Assembly: GCA_958510825.1 (NCBI GenBank)
Contig: OY294048.1
Location: 23,081,589-23,145,588, forward strand
Direction: 5' to 3'
DNA: 64,000 bases
DNA from: Brachypterus glaber
Taxonomy: Eukaryota; Arthropoda; Insecta; Coleoptera; Kateretidae
Shown: positions 43,399 to 54,216 of the stretch, piece after piece
How positions within the stretch are numbered: the first letter of the stretch is position 1
How the letters are laid out: each line of letters opens with the position of its first letter
Notes under the pieces: generated by a model
Seen by the model: the letters and a program-made list of their open reading frames with translations, nothing else
The model's database searches: none
What the model was told of the DNA's origin: nothing
Translations under genes and position numbers: made by a program

Positions 43399-43664
43399 GT
43401 AAATGACCCGGAACTAATGGAACAAGAAACTGGGGGCGTACGCGGACCAGACACCAGAAAGGGACCGGAAGAACCGGCTGGAGGCCTGTAGAAGAAAGCC
43501 GATGCTGAAGAGTTTACAGGTAAACTAACAGTAAATGACCCGGAACTAATGGAACAAGAAACTGGGACGTAAGCGGACCAGACACCAGAAAGCGACCGGA
43601 AGAACCTGCTGGAGAGAAGCCTGTAGAAGAAAGCCGATGCTGAAGAGTTTACAGGTAAATTAAC
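43399..43664 (+). repeat. Two 132-bp tandem repeats at the LINE 5' side
   Basis: 'gtaaatgacccggaactaat' starts both units (43399 and 43531), and both end 'gaagagtttacaggtaaa'. The units differ at about ten positions plus short indels. They lie immediately before the endonuclease domain of the LINE, in the likely ORF1 or 5' region. Confidence 0.9.
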
Positions 43665-43679
43665 ATAAGTGCAGGGCAG

Positions 43680-44290
43680 CGTCTGCTGCCCTGGGTGCAT
43701 TTATAACAAAAAATAATATTGATATTATTCTGATTCAGGAACCCTGGGCAATCGAGGGGAAGAGCAGAGGGATAGGAGCTATCGCAAGAGACTGGGCTAT
43801 ATACAGCCCGGTGGTAAGTAACCCTCGTGCATGCATAATTGGAAGAAAAATATTAATATATTGCCCTTATGGGATTTTTTTTGCAGGGACCTAGTGGCTG
43901 CAAAGATGAACTTGACACTGGAGGGAAAGGAGGAAGAAGTAATTCTGGGATCCATCTTCCTACCATACGACTAAGCAGGTGCCCCACCTATGGACGAAAT
44001 GAGGCGCTCAGTAGCACATTGTGGCAGTAGAAACCTATAAATAATACTCGGGTTCGATGCCAACGCACACCACCTCGTTTGGGGCAGCACTCACATCAAC
44101 AAATGAGGTGAGCCTCTACTTGAACTCCTTCTAGACAATAATCTAGATGTTTTAAATCGCGGGAATGAACACACCTTTGTCAAAGCAGAGAGAGGGGAAG
44201 TCTCAGATATAACCCTGGCAACAAGGCACTTTAGCGATTTAGTAAAAAGGTGGCATGTCTCAGATGAGTTTTTTGGATCATAGATACATA
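43680..44290 (+). pseudogene. LINE endonuclease (EEP) domain
   Basis: NNIDIILIQEPWAIEGKSRG (the catalytic Glu lies in QEPW), IYSPVVSNPRACIIGRK, a stop, then LGFDANAHHLVWGS, LLELLLDNNLDVLNRGNEHT and RGEVSDITLATRHF. These are the standard N-terminal motifs of APE-type LINE endonucleases. Stops follow LPYD, CGSRNL and STHINK. Confidence 0.88.
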
Positions 44291-44609
44291 CGCTACGACC
44301 TAGACACACAACAGGTAGAAACTCAGGAATCCCAAGAGAACTGAATAGGCATCCTACGAAAGGGAACTAGATCGGGGCTTAAGGGAATATCCGGGGGAAG
44401 AATCAACAGTGTTGTGGAATCGCAAGTGACTCTCTACAGTTGCCGATAATATCAGCCTATGAGTCCAGCTGTCCACTGAAACCAAGCAAGATTTGTAAAA
44501 ATGTTGAGTGGTGGAACGAGGATCTCTCAGAAATGAGAAAGGACACGAGAACAATAACTGACTGGAGGTTTGCATTCAAAATAGTGGATGCAAACAGCTT
44601 AAATGGACT

Positions 44610-45770
44610 GTAAATTCATTTAAACCATTTAAGGCGGCTGGTAAAGATGGTATGTTTCCCGCTCTGCTACAGAACGGAATAAACGTACTAACAACACGAG
44701 TAGTTTATATACTTAGGGCAAGTTTAGCCTTTGGTTACATACCGAAGGGCTGGAGGAAGGTAAAGGTTATATTTGTACCTAAACCAGGCAAGGCAACATA
44801 TGCTGAAGCCAAGGCGTATCGACCGATAAGCCTAACGTCATTTCTCTTAAAAACTTTAAAGAAACTGCTTGACAGATACATAACGGACAAGGTCTTTAAA
44901 ACAAGGCCATTGCAAAACCTCCAGTAGGCATATCAAGCAGGTAAATCCTGCGAGCTAGCTATACTTGAGCTAGCAAAATGAGCAGAGAAGGCAATTAAAG
45001 ACAAAGGTATTTGTCCCGCTGTTCTATTGGACATAGAGGGGGCATTTGATAACAACTCATATGAATCAATAGAAAATGCACTCAATTGACATGGGGTACC
45101 AGATACAATATGTAGATGGGTAATGACCATGCTTAAGAACAAAACTCTTGAGGCAACACTCCAACAATCAATAATAGAGGTACTGATCTCAAAAGGATGC
45201 CCTTAGGGAGAGGCGTTATCGCCACTCCTATGGTGCCTCGTGGTGAACAGTCTTCTTGAGGAATTGGAGAGACATGGCTTCTATGCTCAGGGTTATTCTG
45301 ATGATATAACAATTCTCGTATGTGGCAAGTACCGCAAAACTGTATTAGAAGTGATGCAGGGAGCCCTTAAGATCATAGAGAATTAGTGCAGAAGAGTGGG
45401 ACTGTCTGTAAACCCTACAAAAACCACACTCATTCCATTTACCAACAAAAGAAAATTCTCAATTGAGGTTCCAAGGCTATTTGGAACTAAGCTTAAGTTA
45501 GTGGGGCAAGCAAAGTATCTAGAAGTCATCCTAGATAGCAATTTTTCTTACAAACCCCATATAACAGACAAAACAAACAGAGCTATCAGAGCACTATAGG
45601 CCTGTAGACGCATGTTTGGAAAAAACTGGGGAATTAAACCCGGAATGTTGCACTGGGTATATAATGTAGTTGTAAAACCCATAGTGACATATCGTCTTGT
45701 AAATTTCAGAACGTCGTATCTCAAAAAAGACAACTTTACAGGAATGAGAAATAACTCTTTATCCCATTAT
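44610..45770 (+). pseudogene. LINE reverse-transcriptase domain
   Basis: FPALLQNGINVLTTRVVYI, VIFVPKPGKATYAEAKAYRP and ISLTSFLLKTLKKLLDRYI (intact over 44652-44926), then LLDIEGAFDN (catalytic Asp region, 45024-45053), GCP-stop-GEALSPLLWCLVVN and GYSDDITIL (45291-45317, YSDD in place of the usual YADD). It ends with KYLEVILDSNFSYKPHI. At least six in-frame stops. Confidence 0.9.
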
Positions 45771-46094
45771 TCATAGGTTGAAAATGTATATATTTTTAAA
45801 ATAAACTTAATACATATTTAATGATATCTTACCTTAAATCATTTTATTGTATATAAAATATATAAATACAAATAAAGACCTAATGTTTATAGATACGATA
45901 TTTTGATGCTCAAAATTAATAAATTTTTCTAAAATAGGAGCTTTGAAACAATATTATATTAATATTTTAACAAAATATAATTAATTATTATAATAATATT
46001 ATTAATTATTGAAACATTTAAACTTCAAAAAGTTTATAACCAGCAAAGGCTGAGATACATAGCGGGATGTATGGAATAATGGACTATACCCTCA
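45771..46094. other. AT-rich insertion between RT and RNase H
   Basis: About 320 bp with far lower GC than either neighbour and no LINE homology, so probably inserted DNA. An inner stretch at 45965-46012 is TAATATTAT-rich and self-complementary. Confidence 0.55.
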
Positions 46095-46975
46095 ACTACT
46101 AAAAGGTGAAACCTGGTACACAGACGGATTTAAAATAAAGGGAGGGAAGGGAGCAGGAATCTATGGACCGGGCAAATAAATTAGCTTAAACCTGGGAACC
46201 AAGGCAACAGAAGTCGGATAGGACAGTAAATATCATTTCAGACAGCCAGGCATCAATAAAGCACTAGAGCCATAAGCCTTTAGTTCAGGACTGGTATATG
46301 AATGCCACAACGAGCTCTGTAAACTGGCTAAACATAATAAAATAAATTTAATATGGGTACCAGGACATCAAGGTATATATAGTAATGAGAAGGCAGACAA
46401 CCTTGCAAGAAAGGGAAGTGAAGCTGTACAGGACCAGAACCCTGCTGTGGGGTATCATATTCCACGGCCAGATACGAGGTCAGGAAAATGTTGCGGGATA
46501 AGCACCAGCAACACTGGATAGATGCACCTAAAATGAGGCTCTCTCTCTCGAACCTCTTTTTAGGGGGACCAACCAAGGAAAGAACCAGCTTAACTCTAGG
46601 CATGTCCAGGAGTCAACTGAGAGCAACATCGGGAATAATAACTGCTCACTAAACAAGCACCGACACGAAATTTGACAGATTACAAGCCCCGTGTGCAGGA
46701 GATGTGGGGAAGGGGACGAAGAACCCTACCTATCATATGTGAATGTCCATCGCTGACACGTCTGAGATGGAAGTACTTCGGGAACTACTAGCTGGAACCG
46801 AACGAGATCATGAACACTCCCCTGAAACCGTACCTGGACTTTATGAAAGAAACAGGGGTGATATGAGGAGGTCTGTGCAGTTAACACAAAGGTCCCAAGG
46901 GACCAGGTGTTAAAGGCTATAAACCCCGCACTGAACAAACTTAACTAAACTATTAAGTGTATAAGTATGAAATAG
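46095..46975 (+). pseudogene. LINE RNase H domain and C-terminal tail
   Basis: TWYTDGFKIKGGKGAGIYGP (first catalytic Asp) and LIWVPGHQGIYSNEKADNLA, then RKGS at 46346-46420 (conserved VPGHxGxxxNExAD), are RNase H hallmarks. The tail includes frameshifted CAGDVGKGT/CxRCxxxEE-like sequence and YLDFMKETG-like words before the 3' end. Stops are present. Confidence 0.85.
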
Positions 46976-46977
46976 AT

Positions 46978-47308
46978 AAGGTGTCGCCAATGTAAATTTT
47001 GCCTGTCAAAAATTTAAAATTAGAAGAGCTTATTTGAAGATGTTTCGGAATGGTTTGAGATCTAAAATGTTGTGAAACTGAATATTTTTAGCATATCTAC
47101 AAGTGTACAAAGTTTGGTAATTGGGAGCAGCTGGGCCCAAAATGATACCCTCCAGCTGCTCCTATTACCAAACTTTGCACACTTGTAGATATGAGAAAAA
47201 AAATTCGGTTTCACAAAATTTTAGATCTCAAACCATTCCGGAACATCTTCAAATAAGCTCTTTTAATGTTAAATTTTTGACAGGCAAAATGTAAATTGGC
47301 AACACCTT
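46978..47308. mobile_element. Palindromic MITE, AAGGTGTYGCCAATG family, copy 1
   Basis: AAGGTGTCGCCAATGTAAAT at the left is inverted at the right ('atgtaaattggcaacacctt'). Arms of about 150 bp pair through 'gaagatgtttcggaatggtt' and 'aaccattccggaacatcttc', with a loop near 47150. It is 331 bp long and begins exactly where the LINE 3' end stops. Confidence 0.85.
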
Positions 47309-47336
47309 ATCTACTTATCTATTTCATACTTTTTTA

Positions 47337-47475
47337 AGGGTGATAGAATAGCTGAACTTTTGGTTCGCAACATTTTAGTATTTAAATTTTCATCGAAAAG
47401 TTTTTCGATGACGAAAAATGAAATACTAAAATGTTGCAAACCAAAAGTTTAGCTATTCTATCACACTTTAAAAAC
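47337..47475. mobile_element. Palindromic MITE-like hairpin, 139 bp
   Basis: GATAGAATAGCTGAACTTTT, with 'ggttcgcaacattttagtat', pairs with 'atactaaaatgttgcaaacc' and 'aaaagtttagctattctatc'. Arms are about 62 bp, more than 90 percent matched, with a small inner hairpin at TCGAAAAGTTTTTCGA. Confidence 0.85.
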
Positions 47476-47904
47476 TTTCTATCCATGTACCGTACACCCT
47501 GTATTATAAGTTATGTTGTGTGGAATTTTTTTGAACTTTTTCTTGAATTTTTTATTAATTTTTAACTTTTGTTGAATTGGCGTCCCTTATTATAAGCACC
47601 TATATTGTTTATGATTCATAATATGAAGTTCTCTTTTCACAATTGTTATAAATATGTTTATTGAGTCGTTGAGTTTTAAAGGGAGGTTTAAATAACTGTT
47701 TTCTCTTTTTCTTAAAACAACTTGGTTAGACCTTCACTTAGCAAACCAATACTTTACAACACTATTTTGTTTGTTGTAACATCAAATCTAATATACAGTG
47801 CGGTCCAAAAGTCACCCCCCCCCCTTTTAACTTTTGAACGAGTTGAGATATCGACTTCAAATTTAGAACTCTTAAATAAGACAACATAAACTATAAGTCT
47901 AAAA

Positions 47905-48052
47905 GTCCAAACCGTACCTGGACTTTATGAAAGAAACAGGGATGATATGAGGAGGTCTGTGCAGTTAACACAAAGGTCCCAAGGGACCAGGTGTTAAAGG
48001 CTATAAACCCCGCACTGAACAAACTAAACTAAACTATTAAGTGTATAAGTAT
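47905..48052 (+). repeat. Duplicated LINE 3' segment
   Basis: 'cgtacctggactttatgaaa' through 'aaactattaagtgtataagt' repeats 46828-46966 with only a few differences. A MITE of the same family follows both copies, so the LINE end and the MITE appear to have been copied together. Confidence 0.85.
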
Positions 48053-48074
48053 AAAAAATTTTAAATAAGACAAC

Positions 48075-48406
48075 AAGGTGTTGCCAATGTAAATTTTGCC
48101 TGTCAAAAATTTAAAATTAGAAGAGCTTATTTGAAGATGTTTCGGAATGGTTTGAGATCTAAAATGTTGTGAAACTGAATATTTTTAGCATATCTACAAG
48201 TGTACAAAGTTTGGTAATTGGGAGCAGCTGGGCCCAAAATGATACCCTCCAGCTGATCCTGATTACCAAACTTTGCACACTTGTAGATACGAGAAAAAAA
48301 TTTCGGGTTCACAAAATTTTAGATCTCAAACCTTTCCGGAACATCTTCAAATAAGCTCTTCTAATGTTAAATTTTTGACAGGCAAAATGTAAATTGGCAA
48401 CACCTT
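48075..48406. mobile_element. Palindromic MITE, AAGGTGT family, copy 2
   Basis: 332 bp, almost identical to 46978-47308, with the same termini. Confidence 0.88.
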
Positions 48407-48499
48407 GTTGTCTTATTTAAAATTTTTAAATTTGAAGTCGATATCTCAACTGGTTCAAAAGTTAAGAGGGGGGGGTGACTTTTGGACCGCTCTGTATAT

Positions 48500-49180
48500 A
48501 TAAAATCCAAACTAACTCACTTCAACGGCTTGACCTAGAAACTTGAAATTTGGAAAGTTTGTTTCTTTTATGATGTAAGTACCCACTAAGAAGCGATTTT
48601 TCGAAACTTAACCCTTAAAGGGGTGAAACAGGGGATGCAAGGTTTTTTAAAAAGTGTGCGTATCTCAGAGACCTCTTGATCTAGAATCTTCACATTTGGC
48701 AAAAATGTTCTTTATCGAAATCGAAAAGATACGTGTTAAGGATTTTTCGATATTCGACCCCTAAGGTGGTAAAAATAGTCATATGTAAGTCCTAGGTGGT
48801 AAATGATGTAAATATTGCCCTTTTCTGAAAAAAGTCCGTATCTCAGAGACCTCTTGATCTAGAATCTCAATATTTGACAAAAATCTTCCTTATCAAAATC
48901 GGAAAGATGTGTTTCAGGATTTTTTCTATATTCAACCCCTAAGGGGGTTGAAAGTTTTTTACAAAGTGTGCGTATCTCAGACCTCTTAATCTAGAAGCTT
49001 CATATTTGGCAAAAATATGCTTTATCGACATGGAAAAGATACGTGTTTCAAGAATTTTCGATATTAGACCACTAAGGGGATGAAACGGGGGTGAAAAGTT
49101 TTTTAAAAAGTGTGCGTATCTCAGAGACCTTTTAATCTAGATTCTTCATATTCTCCATATAAATGTTCTTTATTGAAATC
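48500..49180 (+). repeat. Four diverged tandem units
   Basis: The anchor 'gtgtgcgtatctcagagacc', 'tctagaatcttca(c/t)atttgg', 'aaaaatgttctttatcgaaa' and 'cgacccctaaggtgg' recurs with starts near 48653, 48832, 48966 and 49107; a looser first unit starts near 48510. Unit length is 130-180 bp. No ORF. Confidence 0.75.
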
Positions 49181-49299
49181 GAAAATTAAAAAGAAAATAC
49201 TACCTTATCCCCTTGATTGCGGGGAAATTATTAAACAAGGTTAGTAAAGAGAGAACTAATATGTTTTTAACTAACCCGTTCGAAGAACGGCTAGTTATC

Positions 49300-49440
49300 A
49301 ATAAAAATAAATTGTTTTTTGGGGGATTATTTTTAAAAACCACCAAGAATTTTTTGTCTGGAATGTTTTTTTAACGATTTTGGAAAATTTAAAACCACCG
49401 TATTATACTCTTCTAGGGCTTACGTGCTGTGAAGAGTACC
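49300..49440 (-). repeat. Family B partial inverted copy
   Basis: 'aagaattttttgtctggaat', 'tttaaaaccaccgtattata' and 'tctagggcttacgtgctgtg' are the reverse complement of the family B start. Confidence 0.5.
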
Positions 49441-50250
49441 TATAATTAAAGATTAGGGGATTAAAGAGAATTGACTATGTGATAACCTTCTATATAGACA
49501 TATTTAGGCAGCCCCCTTTTAAAACTGTTTTTTTTTTAATACATAAAGAAATTTTTAGATTTTAAAAATTTTATTTTCTAAAAAACACACATATTTTAAT
49601 TGGTTTCTATGAAGTATTCCTTTGTCGAAGGAATTATATTGGATAAATGGTAAAATCTGACCCTGGTTTTTTTTATAAACATGTAAATCTGATTATAAAT
49701 AAATACATAAAAAAATATTTAAGGCCACTGATATAACATGTACATAGTGAAAGGGTAATTATTATCATAGGTATACTTACAAAGATATACTGAATTTTTC
49801 TCACTCATTATGACTTTATTTCTCACAAGTTTATAATAATGAATGAAAAAAGATTCTTAGAATGTTTATTGTTTGCTTCGTTATTCATATTTGGTATGTA
49901 GAAAAATTTGTATAATTTAATTAATTTATTTGAGTAATAATTTTACGTAATCGCCCAGAAAAAATATATTTGTGGCCAATGTAATTTTAATCACTACAAT
50001 TAAAAGTATAATAAAATAGGGGACAAGAGTACAAATTAATCTCCAGAAATAAACCCAATTTTTTAACATTATATTGGTGGTAAATAAACTATTCTTAATA
50101 TATTTGGCAATTAAGCTGATTGCCTTAAATATTCTGGGCAAAACCTAATAGTAAAGAAATTTTGTAATATTTAATATTTAGGTGAGTTTAAGATTAGGAA
50201 AAGTATTTTTAATCAGGTTTAAATAATTAAGTCGGTTAAACTAGAAATAA
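49441..50250. other. AT-rich spacer
   Basis: A 71-codon minus frame (50141-49926) is hydrophobic but unrecognised. Nothing else is supported. Confidence 0.35.
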
Positions 50251-50254
50251 GCCG

Positions 50255-50330
50255 CTTTGCATTATATATATTGGTATATTCTTCACAGTGGATAGTATAT
50301 TGCGTTTTCTCTCTCTTGATATATACAGGG
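50255..50330. repeat. Short dispersed repeat (three copies in the window)
   Basis: 'tattcttcacagtggatagt' plus 'atattgcgttttct' is matched at 29080-29120 and 61615-61655. Confidence 0.6.
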
Positions 50331-50331
50331 T

Positions 50332-50613
50332 GTCCTACAATTTTTTGCAAAAAAACAGGAGAAAATATTAAATGGCAAAAAGTATTATACATCTTTGAAT
50401 TTAGAATTTAGGAATTTAATGTCCTTTATTATTTGCTTAAAAGAATAATGGGGTTCCATTGGAAAAACAAAATAGAGGATCAGTCAGAGGGGTAGGTTAT
50501 TATAAGGTAAATAAAAGGCGCATGGGTCCCATTTAAGGTTAATTTTTGATTTTGATCAATCTCTTATATTAACGGAGATATAGGCTGTTTAAATAATTGT
50601 AGGACACCCTATA
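50332..50613. mobile_element. MITE with TACAGGGTGTCCTACAATT ends
   Basis: The left end TATACAGGGTGTCCTACAAT is matched by AATTGTAGGACACCCTATAG on the right. Length 282 bp, short TIRs of about 22 bp, no ORF. Confidence 0.8.
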
Positions 50614-50787
50614 GGGAGCAGTCTATAATCGTACCACCTAACATATTTTTAATAAAAAGATTTGGTAATTGTACTTACTGAAGATAAATATCCTTAAAAA
50701 AAACTTTTTTTAAGGATATTTACATCAGATTGGGAAATTTTTTTGGCCGAAACTTATCTAAAGTCATAAGATATCGCAAACATTTTT

Positions 50788-52436
50788 AGAAAAAAAACAA
50801 AAAAGTACGATTTGAGAACCGGTACGATATAGGCTACCTTTCCCTATACAGGGTGTTTGGTAGGGAGTATGACAAACTTGGCAGTGTGATAGATTAGGTC
50901 ATTTCCAACTTGTTTTCTGAATACCACTTTGACCTAAGACTCAGATGACTCATAGAGTTGTACTCAAAATAATTTTTGTTGGCATCCTTAATGTTACATT
51001 AATAATGTATGTTTATTATTGAATGATGATAACTTTTGCAAATGTAATCCAAAAAAATAATTGATGCGCTCACAAACTTCACAGAATGGGTTAAAACAAC
51101 TCATTTTTTTCTTTTCTTTTTTAATAAAATCGAAAGCGATGCAGATCTTCGAATAATTTTAAAAACATCTTTTATTAACGCTCTTCCCAATAAACAATGG
51201 TTCGGCGGCTCAACGTAGGGCCGCCATCGGCAAATGATAATCGAAATACTACATCGGCATATCATCGCACTTTGGGTCATTGATCACGAAAATGCCACCG
51301 ATTAACCGATTATATATTTTTTACACATAAATATTTTTTTTTCAGTTTTGTTTTTTAAAACATTAATTATAATAATTATGCTTTTGCTTTTTGCATTTTT
51401 ACTTTTCCCAAGGAAAGTTTGGCATTAGTAAAAAAAAATGAAAAATTATTATTGCTCTTTTTGTTAAGTTTCCTAGCGTTTTGTATCCAAAATATATTTT
51501 TATTTTCGTCAAGTATCAAAAATATTCAGGGTGGGGTAAAATTTACCCCATGGGGTTTGGACTTTTTGAAAAACAATTGAAAAAAAATCAGTTAAAAATA
51601 AAAAAAATCCTTTTTAGAAAAAAACAAAAAAGTACGATTTGAGAACCGGTACGATATAGGCTACCTTTCCCTATACAGGGTGTTTGGTAGGGAGTATGAC
51701 AAACTTGGCAGTGTGATAGATTAGGTCATTTCCAACTTGTTTTCTGAATACCACTTTGACCTAAGACTCAGAGGACTCATAGATTTGTACTCAAAATAAT
51801 TTTTGTTGGCATCCTTAATGTTACATTAATAATGTATGTTTATTATTGAATGATGATAACTTTTGCAGATGTAATCCAAAAAAATAATTGATGCGCTCAC
51901 AAACTTCACAGAATGGGTTAAAACAACTCATTTTTTTCTTTTCTTTTTAATAAAATCGAAAGCGATGCAGATCTTCGAATAATTTTAAAAACATCTTTTA
52001 TTAACGCTCTTCCCAATAAACAATGGTTCGGCGGCTCAACGTAGGGCCGCCATCGGCAAATGATAATCGAAATACTACATCGGCATATCATCGCACTTTG
52101 GGTCATTGATCACGAAAATGTCACCGATTAACCGATTATATATTTTTTACACATAAATATTTTTTTTTCAGTTTTGTTTTTTAAAACATTAATTATAATA
52201 ATTATGCTTTTGCTTTTTGCATTTTTACTTTTCCCAAGGAAAGTTTAGCGTTAGTAAAAAAAAATGAAAAATTATTATTGCTCTTTTTCTTAAGTTTCCT
52301 ACCGTTTCGTATCCAAAATATATTTTTATTTTCGTCAAGTATCAAAAATATTCAGGGTGGGGTAAAATTTACCCCATGGGGTTTGGACTTTTTGAAAAAC
52401 AATTGAAAAAAAAATCAGTTAAAAATAAAAAAAGGA
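50788..52436. repeat. Tandem duplication, two units of about 827 bp
   Basis: 'agtacgatttgagaaccggt' starts at 50804 and 51631, and 'attcagggtggggtaaaatt' ends both units (about 51523 and 52350). Identity is very high, with a few substitutions and one T-run indel. Each unit contains a TACAGGGTGTTTGG terminus and the left TIR of the next element (51186, 52012). Confidence 0.9.
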
Positions 52437-53201
52437 TTTTTTTTTATTTTTTTTTTATTTTTTTTGTTTTTTTTTGTTTTTGGTTTTTATTAACCTGGCC
52501 CTATAATTGGGGAAACTGTATACATATAAAATAATAATACTGCTAAAAAACTCGTATTGCATTAAAAAAAAATAAATTCTGGAAAAAATGTTTTTACCCC
52601 TCCCCGACTTTAACCAAAAACAATACCAGCCTAGAACTTTGGATAATTAACCCGTAGTCCAAAATTAAAGTCTTTAGCTAAAAGCGTTCTTGAGTTATCG
52701 TGGTCACAAATTTTCCGGAAATACAGCCAATATAAAATACAAATATAAAATACTTATAGTACTTTTGTGCAACATTAGATGGCGCCACCATCTGTACGCT
52801 TTCACTACACTTTATTTTTAATTTAATATATCCTTATAAGGATTCCTTTTAACGATCAATGCATATGTCATTATGGAAAATTTTGTACTAGAGCAGTACA
52901 AAATGTCTATGTTGCAATCTATAGATTGCAAGTTGCAATTTGCAACATCTGATCTTAAAATAGTCGGTAAATGGTTGGCAATATGATCGGCAAAAGAGCG
53001 GCAAATGATCATTCTTTGATGATCTTAAAATGGTCGGTAAATGGTTGGCAATATGGACGGCAAAAGAGCGGCAAATGATCTTCGTTTGACCGTAGGCATC
53101 TGTCTCCTATTGACGGTGGGCCGCCCATCAATTGCCGACGGCGGACCGCCGTCACACCGTCGGCATGCCGACGGTCGGCCGCCAAACCATTGTTTATTGG
53201 G
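52012..53201. mobile_element. DNA element with CCCAATAAACAATGGTTYGGCGGC termini
   Basis: The left TIR CCCAATAAACAATGGTT plus CGGCGGC (52012-52035) is inverted at 53178-53201 (GCCGCC plus AAACCATTGTTTATTGGG). Subterminal DNA is rich in CGGC words: the palindrome CCGTCGGCATGCCGACGG near 53156, and two 70-bp tandem copies of 'gtcggtaaatggttggcaat' (52963, 53033). There is no transposase, so it is non-autonomous. The tandem duplication created an extra left TIR at 51186. The flanks join up as a copy of the sequence at 58580-58600, which gives the empty site. Confidence 0.8.
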
Positions 53202-53204
53202 TTT

Positions 53205-53470
53205 CTAATGGTACGCTACATGTATCAAAATACTTTAATAACCTTGATAAAAAAAGCAAAATTCTTAGTACAGTAAAAATGTAGCAAAAACTTGCATGAC
53301 CTGGAAAAAAATGAACACTGGAATCTGTCTTGCTCAATGTTATCAGGACCACTTAGAAGTTCTAAAACCAAAAAGGTGATCTACCCCTTTCGCTTTAGCT
53401 GCCATCTTGACGGCGGACGTTGAAGCTTTCTAACTAGGGAACTACTTGAGATAATTTCATTAATGAAACA
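53205..53470. repeat. Dispersed repeat, inverted at 58250-58600
   Basis: 'gcaaaattcttagtac', 'gcatgacctggaaa' and 'acactggaatctgtcttgct' with 'ttatcaggacca' recur in reverse complement at 58560-58280. Together with 50840-51185 and 58600-59036 this defines one element that begins TACAGGGTGTTTGG. Confidence 0.75.
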
Positions 53471-53996
53471 TTTTTTGCGTGTTTTTTGGGCACTGCAAGA
53501 CAAAATTTGCCATTTTTTGACATATCAAACAACTTTTTTTCACTTCCGGTTTCACCGGAAATGACCTTAACTTTCGATTTTTAAATGGGACACCCTATAT
53601 ATTTTTACATATTTTGTCTTAGAAATCCATTCTGAATACAACCATATGTCACTTGTCAATTTTTGACAGATCATGTCATTTTTTATTTAAATTTTCATTT
53701 TAAACCTAGAGTGCCTTGAATTGGCTTATTTGCTTAATTTTTGGTCTAGTTTCTTAAGAAAAATAGTATTTTGATTTTTTTCGGAAAACTCTATTTTTGG
53801 TTTGGACTTTTTGGACTTTTTGGACTCTTAAAAGTTTAAAAGTTACACTTTTGCCAATAAGTCATTTTTTTTTTAATGGGAAGAGGGTGGCTCATTACTT
53901 TTAAATAATAGAGATTTTTTTTGCGAACATTTTGATACTACACATGCATGGTTTATTTTAAAGAACTTGGCCTTAAAATACTAATTTTTACTATTC

Positions 53997-54216
53997 ACTT
54001 TTTGTAATTGCATTTGCATTCAGATTTAATATGACAAAACAAAAATTGAGATTGCTTTGAAAAACATTTTGAAAGTTTTATCTTAACGCTATCAGAGTAT
54101 GAACTATAAAACTGTAAAAACTAAAACTTGAAGGATGACATTTCTAAAAATTGTTTTTCAAAGCCAGTTTTTGTTTTGTCATATTAAATCTGAATGCAAA
54201 TGCAATTACAAAAAGT
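53997..54216. mobile_element. Palindromic MITE nested in the left arm, 220 bp
   Basis: ACTTTTTGTAATTGCATTTG, with 'cattcagatttaatatgaca', is inverted at the right ('tgtcatattaaatctgaatg', 'caaatgcaattacaaaaagt'). It is absent from the corresponding place in the right arm (56525-56535), which shows the uninterrupted site. Confidence 0.88.

Larger units (their letters stand above)
43670..46975 (+). pseudogene. LINE with endonuclease, reverse transcriptase and RNase H (I/LOA-like)
   Basis: The domain order is APE-type endonuclease (43680-44290), reverse transcriptase (44610-45770) and RNase H (46095-46420), then a C-terminal tail with a 3' end like that of two other tails in the window. The presence of an RNase H domain after the reverse transcriptase points to the I/LOA/R1/Jockey assemblage, LOA or I in particular. 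GC content is well above the surroundings. More than ten stops and frameshifts, and a 300-bp AT-rich insertion between reverse transcriptase and RNase H, make it a pseudogene. It is the longest LINE here. Its 3' end (caggtgttaaaggctat, then aacaaacttaactaaact) is repeated at 47905-48052 and, inverted, at 60917-61101. Confidence 0.88.
47796..48494. mobile_element. Tc1/mariner-like MITE, CAGWGCGGTCC family, copy 2
   Basis: CAGTGCGGTCCAAAAGTCAC (left) and GTGACTTTTGGACCGCTCTG (right) are flanked by TA on both sides (aata / tata). Outer arms match copy 1 (10058-10773), but the interior is replaced by a piece of LINE tail (47905-48052) and a second AAGGTGT MITE (48075-48406). Confidence 0.85.

Noticed and set aside
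43353..43700. 115-codon minus-strand frame with repeated VNSSASAFFYR
   Set aside because: Antisense shadow of the 132-bp tandem repeat of the plus-strand LINE.
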